Shown in pieces: positions 18,120 to 26,247 of a stretch of DNA of 64,000 nt. Within the stretch, counting starts at the first letter, position 1. Each line of letters opens with the position of its first letter. The notes below the pieces were generated by a model that saw only the letters and a program-made list of their open reading frames with translations, searched no databases and was not told where the DNA came from. The stretch lies in assembly GCF_000429625.1 (NCBI RefSeq), contig NZ_KE386927.1:361160-425159 (forward strand), written 5' to 3'. This DNA is from Azospirillum halopraeferens DSM 3675. GTDB lineage: Bacteria > Pseudomonadota > Alphaproteobacteria > Azospirillales > Azospirillaceae. Made by a program: the position numbers and the translations under genes.

Positions 18120-18725
18120 ATGATCCGCCGAGTCGTGGACGACCCGGTCCGCGTCCGGGGCATGAACGCGGTGCTGGCCCGCAACTGGTGGGCCATGGCC
18201 CTGCGCGGCGGTGCCGCCGTGACGCTGGGCGTGCTGGTGGCGTTGATGCCCGGGACCACCGTGCCGACGCTGGCCATGCTTCTGGCCGCCTGGCTGGCGG
18301 TCGACGGCGTGTTCACGCTGGTGGCCGGCCTGCGCGCGGCGCGGCGGCACGAACGCTGGCACCTGCTGATGCTGGAGGGCGCCGTCACCCTGGCGGCCGC
18401 CGTGGTGGCGGTGATGTGGCCGATGGCCGGGGTCTTCGCCCTGGTCTGGCTGGTCGCGGTGTGGGCCGCCGTCACCGGCATCGCCGAACTGCTGAGCGCC
18501 TTCCAGATCGCACCGGGAAACGGCCGCTGGACGCAGGGACTGGCCGGCGCCCTGTCGATCCTGTTCGGCATGGGCTTCTGGGTGATGCCGCTGTTCGGGC
18601 CGGCGGCCATCGTCGGGGGGATCGCCGCCTATGCGGTGGCCTTCGGGATCCTGACGCTGCTGACGGCGCGGCGCCTGCACCGTGCCCGGCATGCCGACGG
18701 ACGGAGCGCCGCGGCGACGGCCTGA
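18120..18725 (+). CDS. HdeD family (DUF308) membrane protein
   Basis: 201 residues with six predicted TM helices in three hairpin-like pairs, for example GGAAVTLGVLVALMPGTTVP and AALSILFGMGFWVMPLFGP-type segments. This is the layout of HdeD, an acid-stress membrane protein of unsettled mechanism. GGGAGGGAGCG directly precedes the ATG. It ends three bases from the convergent speE stop. Confidence 0.85.
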   Translation: MIRRVVDDPVRVRGMNAVLARNWWAMALRGGAAVTLGVLVALMPGTTVPTLAMLLAAWLAVDGVFTLVAGLRAARRHERWHLLMLEGAVTLAAAVVAVMWPMAGVFALVWLVAVWAAVTGIAELLSAFQIAPGNGRWTQGLAGALSILFGMGFWVMPLFGPAAIVGGIAAYAVAFGILTLLTARRLHRARHADGRSAAATA

Positions 18726-18728
18726 CCG

Positions 18729-19583
18729 TCAGCCGGCCAGGGCCCGTTCCATGAAGGCCGGCAGCGCGAAGCTCGCCACGTGGATGTCGGGGGTGTAGTA
18801 GCGCGTCTCCAGACCCGCCGCCCGATAGCGGGCGCGAAGCGCATCGGCCCCGGGGCGGCGCAGGGCGGCGTCGTCGCTGGCCCAGCCGAAGGCCATGAAG
18901 CCGCCGTAATAGCTGGGTACCGGCGCCACGAAGAAGCCGTGGTCGGCGAACAGCGCTGCGAGGCGCGTGTGGGTGTCGCGCAGCTCCTGCGGCTGGAGGA
19001 AGGGCACGCCGTTCTGGGTGACCAGCACGCCGCCCGGGGTCAGCCGCGCCTTGCAGTCCCGGTAGAATTCCTGCGTGAACAGCACCGCCCCGGGGCCGTG
19101 CGGGTCGGTGGAGTCGACGATGATGACGTCGAAGCGCTCCCGCGACTCGCGCACGTAGCGGCAGCCGTCGGCGATCACCAGGTCGGTGCGCGGGTCGTCG
19201 AAGGCACCGGCGCTGATGGACGGCAGGTATTCGATGGACAGATCGACCACGCCGCGGTCGATCTCCACCATCGTCACCCGCTCCACGCCGGGATGCTCCA
19301 GGCAGCGGCGCAGCATGCCGCCGTCGCCGCCGCCCACGATCAGCACCCGGCGCACCGCCCCGTGCGCCAGGATGGGCACATGGGTCAGCATCTCGTGATA
19401 GACGAACTCGTCCCGCTCGGTCGTCTGGATGACGCCGTCCAGCGCCATGACGCGGCCGAGCGTGTCGTTCTCGAAGATCACCAGGTCCTGGTGTCCGGTC
19501 GTGTCGCGGTGGAGGACGCGGCCCATGCGCAGGGCCTGGGCCACGTCCCGATGCAGCGATTCGGTGAACCAGCCGTCGGTCAT
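18729..19583 (-). CDS. speE: Spermidine synthase SpeE
   Basis: 284-residue aminopropyltransferase making spermidine from putrescine and decarboxylated SAM. Motifs: VLIVGGGDGGMLRRCLEHP for nucleotide binding, VDSTDPHGPG with the catalytic Asp, and YYGGFMAFGWAS. The ATG at 19583 gives the family start MTDGWFTESLHRD. It follows speD by 13 bases, and the two form the spermidine operon. Confidence 0.97.
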   Translation of the reverse strand: MTDGWFTESLHRDVAQALRMGRVLHRDTTGHQDLVIFENDTLGRVMALDGVIQTTERDEFVYHEMLTHVPILAHGAVRRVLIVGGGDGGMLRRCLEHPGVERVTMVEIDRGVVDLSIEYLPSISAGAFDDPRTDLVIADGCRYVRESRERFDVIIVDSTDPHGPGAVLFTQEFYRDCKARLTPGGVLVTQNGVPFLQPQELRDTHTRLAALFADHGFFVAPVPSYYGGFMAFGWASDDAALRRPGADALRARYRAAGLETRYYTPDIHVASFALPAFMERALAG

Positions 19584-19596
19584 CCCGCCGCTCCGT

Positions 19597-20106
19597 TCAG
19601 TCCGCGGTTTCGCCGCGCAGCAGCTCGTCGCACCGGACGCCGCCGGGGCTGAAGGCGCGCTCCAGGACCGGGATCGCCGCGTGCGGCCGGGCGTCGCCGC
19701 ACATGAAGATGTCCAGCGCGGCGTAGCCGCGCTCCGGCCAGGTGTGAATGCTGATGTGCGATTCCGCCAGCACCGCCACGCCGGATACGCCGCCGTTGGG
19801 TGTGAAATGGTGCAGGTGGATGTGCAGCAGCGTCGCCCCCGCCACCTCCACCGCTTCGACCAGGGTGCGGCGCACATGCTCGATGTCGTCGAGCCGCTCG
19901 GCGTCCCACAGATCGACGATCAGGTGCGTGCCGGCAAACACCTTGCCGTCCCGCGTCACGAAATGGTCCTTGCGGTCCTCGTCGCCGGCCGGCCACGGGC
20001 CGGCGGTGACGGTGTTGCGATCGGACGAACCTTCCGCTTGGGCTTTCCTTGGCGCGCACCCCAAGTCCATCCCCAATTGGAAGAGAGAAGCGGATGTCGC
20101 CATCAT
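19597..20106 (-). CDS. speD: S-adenosylmethionine decarboxylase proenzyme SpeD
   Basis: 169-residue pyruvoyl enzyme supplying decarboxylated SAM to SpeE. Self-cleavage is expected at Glu115-Ser116 in AESHISIHTWPE, and the catalytic Cys136 lies in FMCGDARP. The short class-1B enzymes are about 120-140 residues. The first 45 residues here are an unconserved extension, so a later start cannot be excluded, although no good internal ATG with a ribosome site is seen. It is the first gene of speD-speE. Confidence 0.94.
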   Translation of the reverse strand: MMATSASLFQLGMDLGCAPRKAQAEGSSDRNTVTAGPWPAGDEDRKDHFVTRDGKVFAGTHLIVDLWDAERLDDIEHVRRTLVEAVEVAGATLLHIHLHHFTPNGGVSGVAVLAESHISIHTWPERGYAALDIFMCGDARPHAAIPVLERAFSPGGVRCDELLRGETAD

Positions 20107-20164
20107 TCTCCCCCATCAGCAGATGACCCCGCCGGTCCGGCGGAATGCCGCATATGAGGGAAAG

Positions 20165-20209
20165 TGCCCGGCAAATCAATGGGAAAACGCCGGGCGGGCG
20201 GCGTTTTTT
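20165..20209 (+). promoter_or_regulatory. Terminator hairpin with overlapping alternative hairpin (attenuator-like)
   Basis: A nine-base-pair hairpin AAAACGCCG/CGGCGTTTT (20184-20192 and 20199-20207) ends in a run of T, a textbook intrinsic terminator that reads in both directions. Its left arm is shared with a competing stem GCCCGGC/GCCGGGC (20165-20171 and 20189-20195). It lies between divergent speD and the PuuD-like gene, ahead of both starts and behind neither gene, which fits a leader attenuator or a bidirectional insulator. Confidence 0.5.
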
Positions 20210-20324
20210 GCACGCGCGCAACCGCGGCGCATGACCGCCCCGCGCGAGTTCGGCGCCCGCGGCCCTACCCGTCCGCCCGGCGGCGCGGCATAGTGGCGCG
20301 ACCCGCACGACCGCGAGAGGCGCC

Positions 20325-21095
20325 ATGGCCCGCACCGCCCCCAAGCCGCTGATCGGAATTCCCGCCTGCGCCCGCATGATGGGCGCGCACCCCTTCCACG
20401 TCACCGGCGACAAGTACGTGCGCGCCGTGTCCGACGGGGCCGGAGCGCTGCCGCTGCTGATCCCGGCGCTGGGCGATGGGATCGACACCGCCGACCTGGT
20501 GGCGCGGCTGGACGGCGTGCTGGTGACGGGCAGCAAATCGAATGTGGAACCACACCATTACGGCGGTCGGCCGGCGGCCGGCCCGACGCTGCACGACCCG
20601 GCGCGCGACGCCACCACCCTGCCGCTCATCCGCGCCGCGGTCGCCGCCGGGGTGCCGCTGCTGGGCATCTGCCGCGGCCTGCAGGAGATGAACGTCGCCT
20701 TCGGCGGCACGCTCCACCAGCGCGTCCACGACGTGCCGGGCCTGGACGACCACCGGGAGAACGAGGACGACCCGGTGGAGGTGCAATACGGCCCGTCCCA
20801 CCCCGTGCGGCTGGCGCCGGGCGGCGTGCTGGCGGCGCTGGCGGGGTCGCCGGACGGCGGGGAGGTGCGCGTCAACTCCCTGCACGGGCAGGGGATCGAA
20901 CGCCTCGGCGACGGGCTGGCGGTGGAAGCCACCGCGCCCGACGGCCTGGTCGAGGCCATACGGGTAGGGTCCGCCACGGCGTTCGCCCTGGCGGTGCAAT
21001 GGCACCCGGAATGGCGGTTTCACGAGGACCCGCTGTCGCGCGCCCTGTTCGCCGCGTTCGGTGCCGCCGCCGCCGAGCGGGCCCGGCGGCGGTGA
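20325..21095 (+). CDS. PuuD-like gamma-glutamyl-gamma-aminobutyrate hydrolase (class I amidotransferase fold)
   Basis: 256-residue peptidase C26-family enzyme. The nucleophile Cys116 is in LLGICRGLQEMNVAFGG and the catalytic His is in AVQWHPEW. Relatives release GABA from gamma-glutamyl-GABA in putrescine breakdown. Proximity to speD/speE supports a polyamine link, but substrate preference cannot be read. GAGAGG lies just ahead of the ATG. The leader contains the attenuator-like structure. Confidence 0.88.
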   Translation: MARTAPKPLIGIPACARMMGAHPFHVTGDKYVRAVSDGAGALPLLIPALGDGIDTADLVARLDGVLVTGSKSNVEPHHYGGRPAAGPTLHDPARDATTLPLIRAAVAAGVPLLGICRGLQEMNVAFGGTLHQRVHDVPGLDDHRENEDDPVEVQYGPSHPVRLAPGGVLAALAGSPDGGEVRVNSLHGQGIERLGDGLAVEATAPDGLVEAIRVGSATAFALAVQWHPEWRFHEDPLSRALFAAFGAAAAERARRR

Positions 21096-21107
21096 GAGGA
21101 CCGGCGG

Positions 21108-21602
21108 TCAGCCGGAGCGCGCGACCCGCTGCAGGAACTCGATGAACCGGGCCTTCTCCTCGGCGGAGAGGTCCTTGACCATCGCGTCGTCGTGGGCCTG
21201 CACGCGCGGGATCAGCTCGTCCAGCAACGCCTCCCCCTGCTCCGACAGGCGCAGGGCGTAGGACCGGCGGTCGTTGGGCGAGGGCGCCCGGATCACCAGC
21301 CCGCGCGACTCCAGCCGGTCGATGACCGCGACCATGGTGGAACGGTCGATGCCCACCGCCGCGCCCAGGTCGGACTGGCTGAGGCCCTCGTTCTCCTTGA
21401 TCATGATCAGCACGCCGAACTGGCCGGGCGTGATGTCGTGCGGCGACACGGCGTTCTGGAAGCTCTGGAACAGGGCCACCTGCGCCTTGCGGAGGTTGTA
21501 GCCGACCAGACCCGGCAGCGGGCCCAGGCCCATCTTGCCGTTCTTGCCGGGGCGCCCGCGGGACCGGCGGTCGGCGGGCGAGGAACGTTCTGCGTCGTTC
21601 AC
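21108..21602 (-). CDS. MarR-family transcriptional regulator
   Basis: 164 residues; winged-helix dimer. The DNA-reading helix region is LSQSDLGAAVGIDRSTMVAV and the wing is APSPNDRRSYALRLSEQG. A basic N-terminal tail (GRPGKNGKMG) precedes the fold. It is convergent with the PuuD-like gene and divergent from xthA across a 387-base gap containing repeats that could be its operator. Ligand and targets are unknown. Confidence 0.92.
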   Translation of the reverse strand: MNDAERSSPADRRSRGRPGKNGKMGLGPLPGLVGYNLRKAQVALFQSFQNAVSPHDITPGQFGVLIMIKENEGLSQSDLGAAVGIDRSTMVAVIDRLESRGLVIRAPSPNDRRSYALRLSEQGEALLDELIPRVQAHDDAMVKDLSAEEKARFIEFLQRVARSG

Positions 21603-21989
21603 CGGGAAACCATCAATTTTTCATGGATATCAGACAACCGAGGTAACATGCTGCGGCGCGACGGGTTTGTCAGCCAAAACCGTGCAAGCCCAGCGGTCCG
21701 CATATCACATATTCGCTTACTGCATTGGTCCGCATCCGAACGGCGGACCACCTGAATGGAACGAAGTGACCGTCACGCCCCTCATGGCGGAGGCGATCGC
21801 CCGACGGACCGGTTTCCCCTGCCGACCGACGGGCTCCACCAGGGAGCTTCCGGCGCCCGGTCCCCCCCAGACCGGGCGCTTTCTCTGTCCGGCCCGCCAA
21901 TTCCGCCGAGTCCCCGGACAGGTGCCGCCCTTGGCAAGGGCGGCGCCACCGGGTAGGTGTTGCGGCGATCCATCCTCCGAAGGCTCCCG
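21603..21989. other. 387-base intergenic region between the MarR gene and xthA
   Basis: No convincing gene. It contains the direct repeat GGTCCGCAT at 21695-21703 and 21727-21735; the second copy also forms an inverted repeat GGTCCGC/GCGGACC (21727-21733 and 21743-21749). A strong hairpin GCGCCCGGT/ACCGGGCGC (21853-21861 and 21871-21879) is followed by TTTCTCT on the plus strand, a weak terminator that could end a short RNA transcribed towards xthA. The AT-richer part around 21600-21720 is where the MarR promoter should lie. Confidence 0.5.
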
Positions 21990-22784
21990 ATGCGCATCGC
22001 CACCTGGAACATCAATTCCGTCCGCCTCCGCCTCGACCTGCTGCTGAAGCTGATCGACGAGCAGGCACCCGACGTCGTCTGCCTCCAGGAAACCAAGGTC
22101 GTCGACAAGGACTTTCCGCTGGCGGCGCTGGCCGCGCGCGGCTTCGTCCACGCCCACGTGCACGGGATGAAGAGCTACAACGGGGTGGCCATCCTGTCGC
22201 GCCGCCCGCTGGCGGCGTGCACGGTGCAGCACTGGTGCGGCAAGGAGGATTGCCGCCACGTCATCGCGACCCTGCCGGGCGGCATCGAGCTGCACAGCGT
22301 CTATATCCCATCGGGCGGAGACATTCCGGACCCGGAACAAAATCCGAAGTTCGCGCACAAACTTCGTTTCGTTGACGAAATGACTGAATGGCTGGCCAGC
22401 CACCGCAGCCCCGATCGGGCAATGGTGCTGGTGGGTGACCTGAACATCGCCCCCCTGGTCAACGACGTGTGGAATCACAAGGAGTTGCTGGACGTCGTCT
22501 CGCACACCCCGATCGAGGTGGAGAAGCTGGGCGCCATGCAGTCCTCCATCCGCTGGGTCGATGCGGTGCGTCATTTCGTTCCCGAAACGGAAAAGCTCTA
22601 CACGTGGTGGAGCTACCGCGCCCGCGACTGGGACTCCTCCGACCGCGGACGCCGGCTCGACCACGTCTGGGTGACCCCGCCGCTGACCTCCGCGCTGACG
22701 GGGTACAAGGTGCTGCGCGAGGCCCGCGGCTGGGAGCCGAAGCCGTCCGACCACGTCCCGGTGCTGGTGGACATCGCGGAGTGA
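21990..22784 (+). CDS. xthA: Exodeoxyribonuclease III XthA
   Basis: 264-residue AP endonuclease / 3'-exonuclease for base-excision repair. The family start is MRIATWNINSVRLRL. Catalytic motifs: LQETKV (metal-binding Glu), LVGDLNIAP (Asp/Asn) and SDHVPVL (Asp-His). The ATG at 21990 is chosen over an upstream in-frame ATG because the family always begins at MRIATWN. Confidence 0.97.
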   Translation: MRIATWNINSVRLRLDLLLKLIDEQAPDVVCLQETKVVDKDFPLAALAARGFVHAHVHGMKSYNGVAILSRRPLAACTVQHWCGKEDCRHVIATLPGGIELHSVYIPSGGDIPDPEQNPKFAHKLRFVDEMTEWLASHRSPDRAMVLVGDLNIAPLVNDVWNHKELLDVVSHTPIEVEKLGAMQSSIRWVDAVRHFVPETEKLYTWWSYRARDWDSSDRGRRLDHVWVTPPLTSALTGYKVLREARGWEPKPSDHVPVLVDIAE

Positions 22785-22785
22785 T

Positions 22786-22824
22786 ACGGCCGGAAAATGA
22801 TCACTTCCATTATTTTCCGGCCGT
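22786..22824. repeat. Inverted repeat, 13-bp arms, immediately after xthA
   Basis: ACGGCCGGAAAAT (22786-22798) and ATTTTCCGGCCGT (22812-22824) are perfect complements around 13 bases. The left arm starts two bases after the xthA stop. It is the first of three perfect palindromes packed between convergent xthA and the cNMP-binding gene. Confidence 0.75.
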
Positions 22825-22835
22825 GAAACCCGGCA

Positions 22836-22857
22836 GATCAATGCCTTGGCATTGATC
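22836..22857. repeat. Inverted repeat, 10-bp arms
   Basis: GATCAATGCC and GGCATTGATC are separated by two bases, an almost gapless palindrome. Second of three between the convergent genes; it may act as a cruciform or a protein-binding site rather than an RNA hairpin. Confidence 0.7.
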
Positions 22858-22865
22858 GAGAGGGT

Positions 22866-22900
22866 CATACCAACGGCACCCTTCAGGTGCCGTTGGTATG
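22866..22900. repeat. Inverted repeat, 15-bp arms (bidirectional terminator or REP-like element)
   Basis: CATACCAACGGCACC (22866-22880) and GGTGCCGTTGGTATG (22886-22900) pair perfectly around CTTCA. There is no T-tract on either side. The position between convergent genes suits transcription insulation; the precise symmetry also suits a dispersed palindromic repeat. Confidence 0.75.
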
Positions 22901-22919
22901 AGGAGCCGAGTCGCACCGT

Positions 22920-23375
22920 TCAGGCGCCGTGCTGGCTGAGCGCCTCGCGCAGTTGGCGGGTGGTGTTGTCCAGGCGCTGGGCGAGCACCCGCATGATCTG
23001 CATCGCCATCTGGGGAAACTCGGCGACCAGGCGGAAGAACAGGTCCTTTGAGACGCACAGGGTCACCAGATGGCTGCGCGCCCGCACGGTGGCGGTGCGC
23101 GGCACGTCGCACAGGATGGCGATCTCGCCGATGATCTCGCTGCGGCCCAGCACCGCCACCGGGCGCGGCCCTTCGGGCGTGCGCACCAGCACCTCCGCCT
23201 CGCCGTCCAGCACGATGTAGGCGGCCGAGCCCATCTCGTCCTGGTGGAACAGCGTCTCACCGGGCTTGAACGTCACCCGCTCGCTGGTGAAGGCCAGCAG
23301 CTTCAGCTTCGCCACATCGACGTTGGCGAACAACGGAATGCGGCGCAGGCATTCGACTTCCTCGGCGATGCTCAC
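22920..23375 (-). CDS. Cyclic-nucleotide-binding domain protein (no DNA-binding domain)
   Basis: 151 residues forming one CRP/FNR-type beta-roll: FKPGETLFHQDEMGSAAYIV, then the phosphate-binding cassette IIGEIAILCDVPRTATV, in which the Glu and Arg that grip cAMP or cGMP are kept. The C-terminal helix (MRVLAQRLDNTTRQLREAL) ends where an HTH would begin, so it is a sensor or regulatory subunit rather than a transcription factor. It lies 33 bases downstream of the degenerate ABC protein in the same operon. A class III cyclase encoded near 41 kb could supply ligand (inference). Confidence 0.88.
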   Translation of the reverse strand: MSIAEEVECLRRIPLFANVDVAKLKLLAFTSERVTFKPGETLFHQDEMGSAAYIVLDGEAEVLVRTPEGPRPVAVLGRSEIIGEIAILCDVPRTATVRARSHLVTLCVSKDLFFRLVAEFPQMAMQIMRVLAQRLDNTTRQLREALSQHGA

Positions 23376-23408
23376 GGCGTCCCTCTCCTTGCGGCGCGGC
23401 GAACGGGG

Positions 23409-26054
23409 TCATTGCGCCACCAACAGTTCGCTGAACACTGTACCGTCTTTCTCCAGCGCGTCGAAGAGCCCCTGTTCGACGATGCGCCCGCCGCGCAGCA
23501 CCAGCACCCGGTCCATGCCGCGGGCCAGCGACGCCTGCTGCACCACCCAGAACAGGCCGCGCCCGGCGCGCTCCTCCAGCAGCGTCGCGTGCACCCGGGC
23601 CCGGGCCTGGCCGTCGAGGCCGGCGGTCGCTTCGGCGATCACCAGCAGGTCCGGGTTCTTCAGCAGGGCGCGCACCAGCGCCGCCTTCTGGCGCTGGGCG
23701 GCGGACAGGCGCGAGCCGGCGATCCCCACCGGATGGTCCAACCCGATTTCGATGACGACGTCACGCAGGTCCAGGCGCTCCATCACCTCTTCCAGCATGG
23801 CGCCCACCCGCGGCTGCGCCTGCGGCTGGCCGTAGGCGATCTTGCCGAACAGGATGTTGTCCTGGATCGAAGCGGCCGCGTTGTAGCGGCGGGGATCGAA
23901 GAACTCCACGGCGTGGCGCAGGTCGGCGGGCAGGTCGGCGGCGAAGACACGCCGTGCCTCCAGAAGCCGCGGCCGGACCTCCTCGGGCTTGAACAGGCCC
24001 AGGCGGTGGCGGGCCGGGATCAGGCGGAACGGCAGCCCCAACAGGCGCGTCCGCTCCGCCGGCTTCAGGGAGTCCGGCCCGTCCTTTTCGGCGCGTGCGA
24101 CGATCGCCTGGAACTCCGGCAGGTCGGCGAAGCCGATGAAGGAGAAGCGCTCGAAGAACTCATGCCCCGGCGGCAGGCCGGAGAACAGCTCCACCATGGT
24201 CGCGGCCATGGTGTGCCCGGCCTTCAGGAACCCCTCCGTCAGGCCGACCTTGTCCAGGACATGCAGCATGTAGGGGTTCTCCGCCAGCGTCTCGATGGCG
24301 AAGACCGGGCCGACCGGGGTGCCGAACAGCAGGTTCTCGGCCACCGTCGCGTTGCTGTTGAACGCTTCGGGGTCGAAGCGCTCCACCAGTTCGCCGTACT
24401 GCGGGTTCTCCAGCAGGTCGCTGACCGCGGCACGGGCGGCCAGCACGCGCTCGGCCACGTCGGGCCGCCGCACCGGGTCGACGGTGCGGTTGAGACCCAG
24501 CGCGTAGACGTCGTCCTCCAGGTCGACGCCGCGCAGCAGGTGGCGGATGCGCCGCATCAGCGACTCCGGCCCGTCGCAGCCGGCGGCGGCGTAGTCGATC
24601 CAGTCCGCCTCCACGTCATGGTCGGTGTTGCCGGCGGCCAGTGCCTCGGCCACCCGGCGGCGGCGGCGCGCCGCCTCGCCGTCGCCCCGTTCAGGGGGTG
24701 CCACGGGGCGATGGCGCAAGCCGTAGACCAGGTTCTCGCGCAGGCTGGCCGCGAACAGGTGGGCGGCGGGGCCGACGTAGGCGATGCGCCGGCCGGTCAG
24801 CGCCTCCGGCAAGCGGCCGTAATCCTGCCCGTTCAGCAGCACCCGCCCCGCGGTGGGGGCGAGCAGGCGGGCGACGATCTGCGCCAGCTCCTCCTTGCCG
24901 CCGCCGGTGCCGACCACCGCGGTGTGCCCGTCCAGCGGGATCTCGCACGATACGCCGTCCAGCACCGGCGCCGCCCCCTCCTCGCCGAAGGTGACGCCGG
25001 CCAGCTCCAGCGTCCCGGTCAGGCGGGCGTCGGGGGGGATGTCGGCGCGCTGGCGCTCCTCGTCCATCAGATCGGGAGCGTTGAACTGTTCGACCACCTG
25101 TTCGTACTTGATGCGGTTGTCCTCCTTCTGCTGGTACCAGTCCAGCAGCTCCTTCCACGGCGCGGCCAGATCCTTGTAGGCGGCCAGAACCGCCACCAGC
25201 GCGCCGAACGACAGCTCTCCCTTGATGACCAGATAGCCGCCGATGGCATAGAAGAAAAAGGGGGTGAGCTGGTTGATGAAGTTGTTCAGGAACTTGATGA
25301 AGAACTTGCGCTGGTAGATCTCGAAGCGGATCTCGTAGACGTCGCCCAGACGGTTCGACACGTCGGCGAGATGCCAGGCGGAGGTGTCGTGGGCGTGGAC
25401 ATCGGCGACGCCGGACACCGTCTCGCCGATGCGGTCGGAGATGGTGCGCATGGCGCGCACCCGGCGCTTGCCGAGCTGGTTGACCTTGCGCTGCAGGCGG
25501 GGGATCAGCCAGCCCTGGAAGGGGTAGAGCGACACCGCCGCCGCCCCCAGCACCGGGTCCTGCATGAAGATGAACCCGATGTAGACCAGCAGCGTGCCGC
25601 CCTGGAAGACCGGCACCGCGAAGGCGTCGCCGATGAAGCCGCCCAGCGGCTCCACCTCCGCGGTGATCATCGGGATGATCTCGCCCGACGACATCCGGCG
25701 GAAGCGGGGCAACGGAAAGCGCAGGACCCGGGCGTAGAGTTCGTAGCGCAGGCGGCGCAGCATCCGCTCGCCGAGTCGGCCCTTGTAGGTGTTGATCGCG
25801 TACTTGAAGGCGCCGTTGATCAGCACCAGGCCGAGGAACAGCCCGGACAGGACCATCAGGTAGCCGACCTGGTCGACCGGCACGCCCAGCACCGCGTCGG
25901 GCACGCGCGACCCGCCGATGGCCTCGTTGACGATGCGCTTGGGCAGGTCGAGCGAGGCGTAGAGGAACGGGAACGAGGCCAGCGTCAGCAGCAGCAGGAC
26001 CAACTGCTGGCGCACGCTGTGCCGAAGGATGAATCGGTAGATGCTGGATTCCAT
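23409..26054 (-). CDS. Degenerate ABC exporter-like protein with an interrupted nucleotide-binding domain
   Basis: 881 residues. Residues 1-330 are an ABC type I exporter membrane domain with about six TM segments. The nucleotide-binding domain begins near 345, but every ATPase motif is altered. Walker A is shortened (VGTGGGKEE, no Ser/Thr after Lys387), the Q-loop Gln is absent (YVGPAAHLF), the signature is LSAAQ (783-787), the Walker B Asp is Ala807 (LLVIAEATAGLD), and the switch His is Gln. About 330 extra residues separate the first Q-loop-like region from the signature. That insert repeats a Q-loop-adjacent element: RENLVYG (near 440), AENLLFG (572-578) and QDNILFG (731-737). The ATG at 26054 has GGAG five bases upstream; a GTG at 26069 is possible. 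Transport, assembly or sensing roles are all open. Confidence 0.85.
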   Translation of the reverse strand: MESSIYRFILRHSVRQQLVLLLLTLASFPFLYASLDLPKRIVNEAIGGSRVPDAVLGVPVDQVGYLMVLSGLFLGLVLINGAFKYAINTYKGRLGERMLRRLRYELYARVLRFPLPRFRRMSSGEIIPMITAEVEPLGGFIGDAFAVPVFQGGTLLVYIGFIFMQDPVLGAAAVSLYPFQGWLIPRLQRKVNQLGKRRVRAMRTISDRIGETVSGVADVHAHDTSAWHLADVSNRLGDVYEIRFEIYQRKFFIKFLNNFINQLTPFFFYAIGGYLVIKGELSFGALVAVLAAYKDLAAPWKELLDWYQQKEDNRIKYEQVVEQFNAPDLMDEERQRADIPPDARLTGTLELAGVTFGEEGAAPVLDGVSCEIPLDGHTAVVGTGGGKEELAQIVARLLAPTAGRVLLNGQDYGRLPEALTGRRIAYVGPAAHLFAASLRENLVYGLRHRPVAPPERGDGEAARRRRRVAEALAAGNTDHDVEADWIDYAAAGCDGPESLMRRIRHLLRGVDLEDDVYALGLNRTVDPVRRPDVAERVLAARAAVSDLLENPQYGELVERFDPEAFNSNATVAENLLFGTPVGPVFAIETLAENPYMLHVLDKVGLTEGFLKAGHTMAATMVELFSGLPPGHEFFERFSFIGFADLPEFQAIVARAEKDGPDSLKPAERTRLLGLPFRLIPARHRLGLFKPEEVRPRLLEARRVFAADLPADLRHAVEFFDPRRYNAAASIQDNILFGKIAYGQPQAQPRVGAMLEEVMERLDLRDVVIEIGLDHPVGIAGSRLSAAQRQKAALVRALLKNPDLLVIAEATAGLDGQARARVHATLLEERAGRGLFWVVQQASLARGMDRVLVLRGGRIVEQGLFDALEKDGTVFSELLVAQ

Positions 26055-26116
26055 CGCGGCTCCGGGCACCCGTCGGGCAACCCGAACGGTGGAGGCACCC
26101 GTACGACCTTAGCCGC

Positions 26117-26135
26117 TTTGCCGTGCTGCGGCAAA
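26117..26135. promoter_or_regulatory. Perfect dyad in the divergent promoter region
   Basis: TTTGCCG-N5-CGGCAAA lies between the leftward ABC/cNMP operon and the rightward glycosyltransferase operon, 63 bases from the ABC start and 112 bases from the glycosyltransferase start. The size and symmetry suit a dimeric regulator controlling both directions. No regulator gene is adjacent. Confidence 0.45.
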
Positions 26136-26247
26136 TGCATGGTTCCGCGGTCAGGCTTCTGGTAGAAACGAACCCGGCAGCGGACACAAACACGTTGCCG
26201 GGGGCCGCCGGGCGCGGGGTGCGACCGCAGGGGATAGGGAAGGAACC

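Noticed and set aside
23070..26165. Plus-strand open frame of 1031 codons opposite the ABC and cNMP genes
   Set aside because: Composition is His/Gln/Arg/Val-rich with no motif, and the minus strand encodes clear domains.
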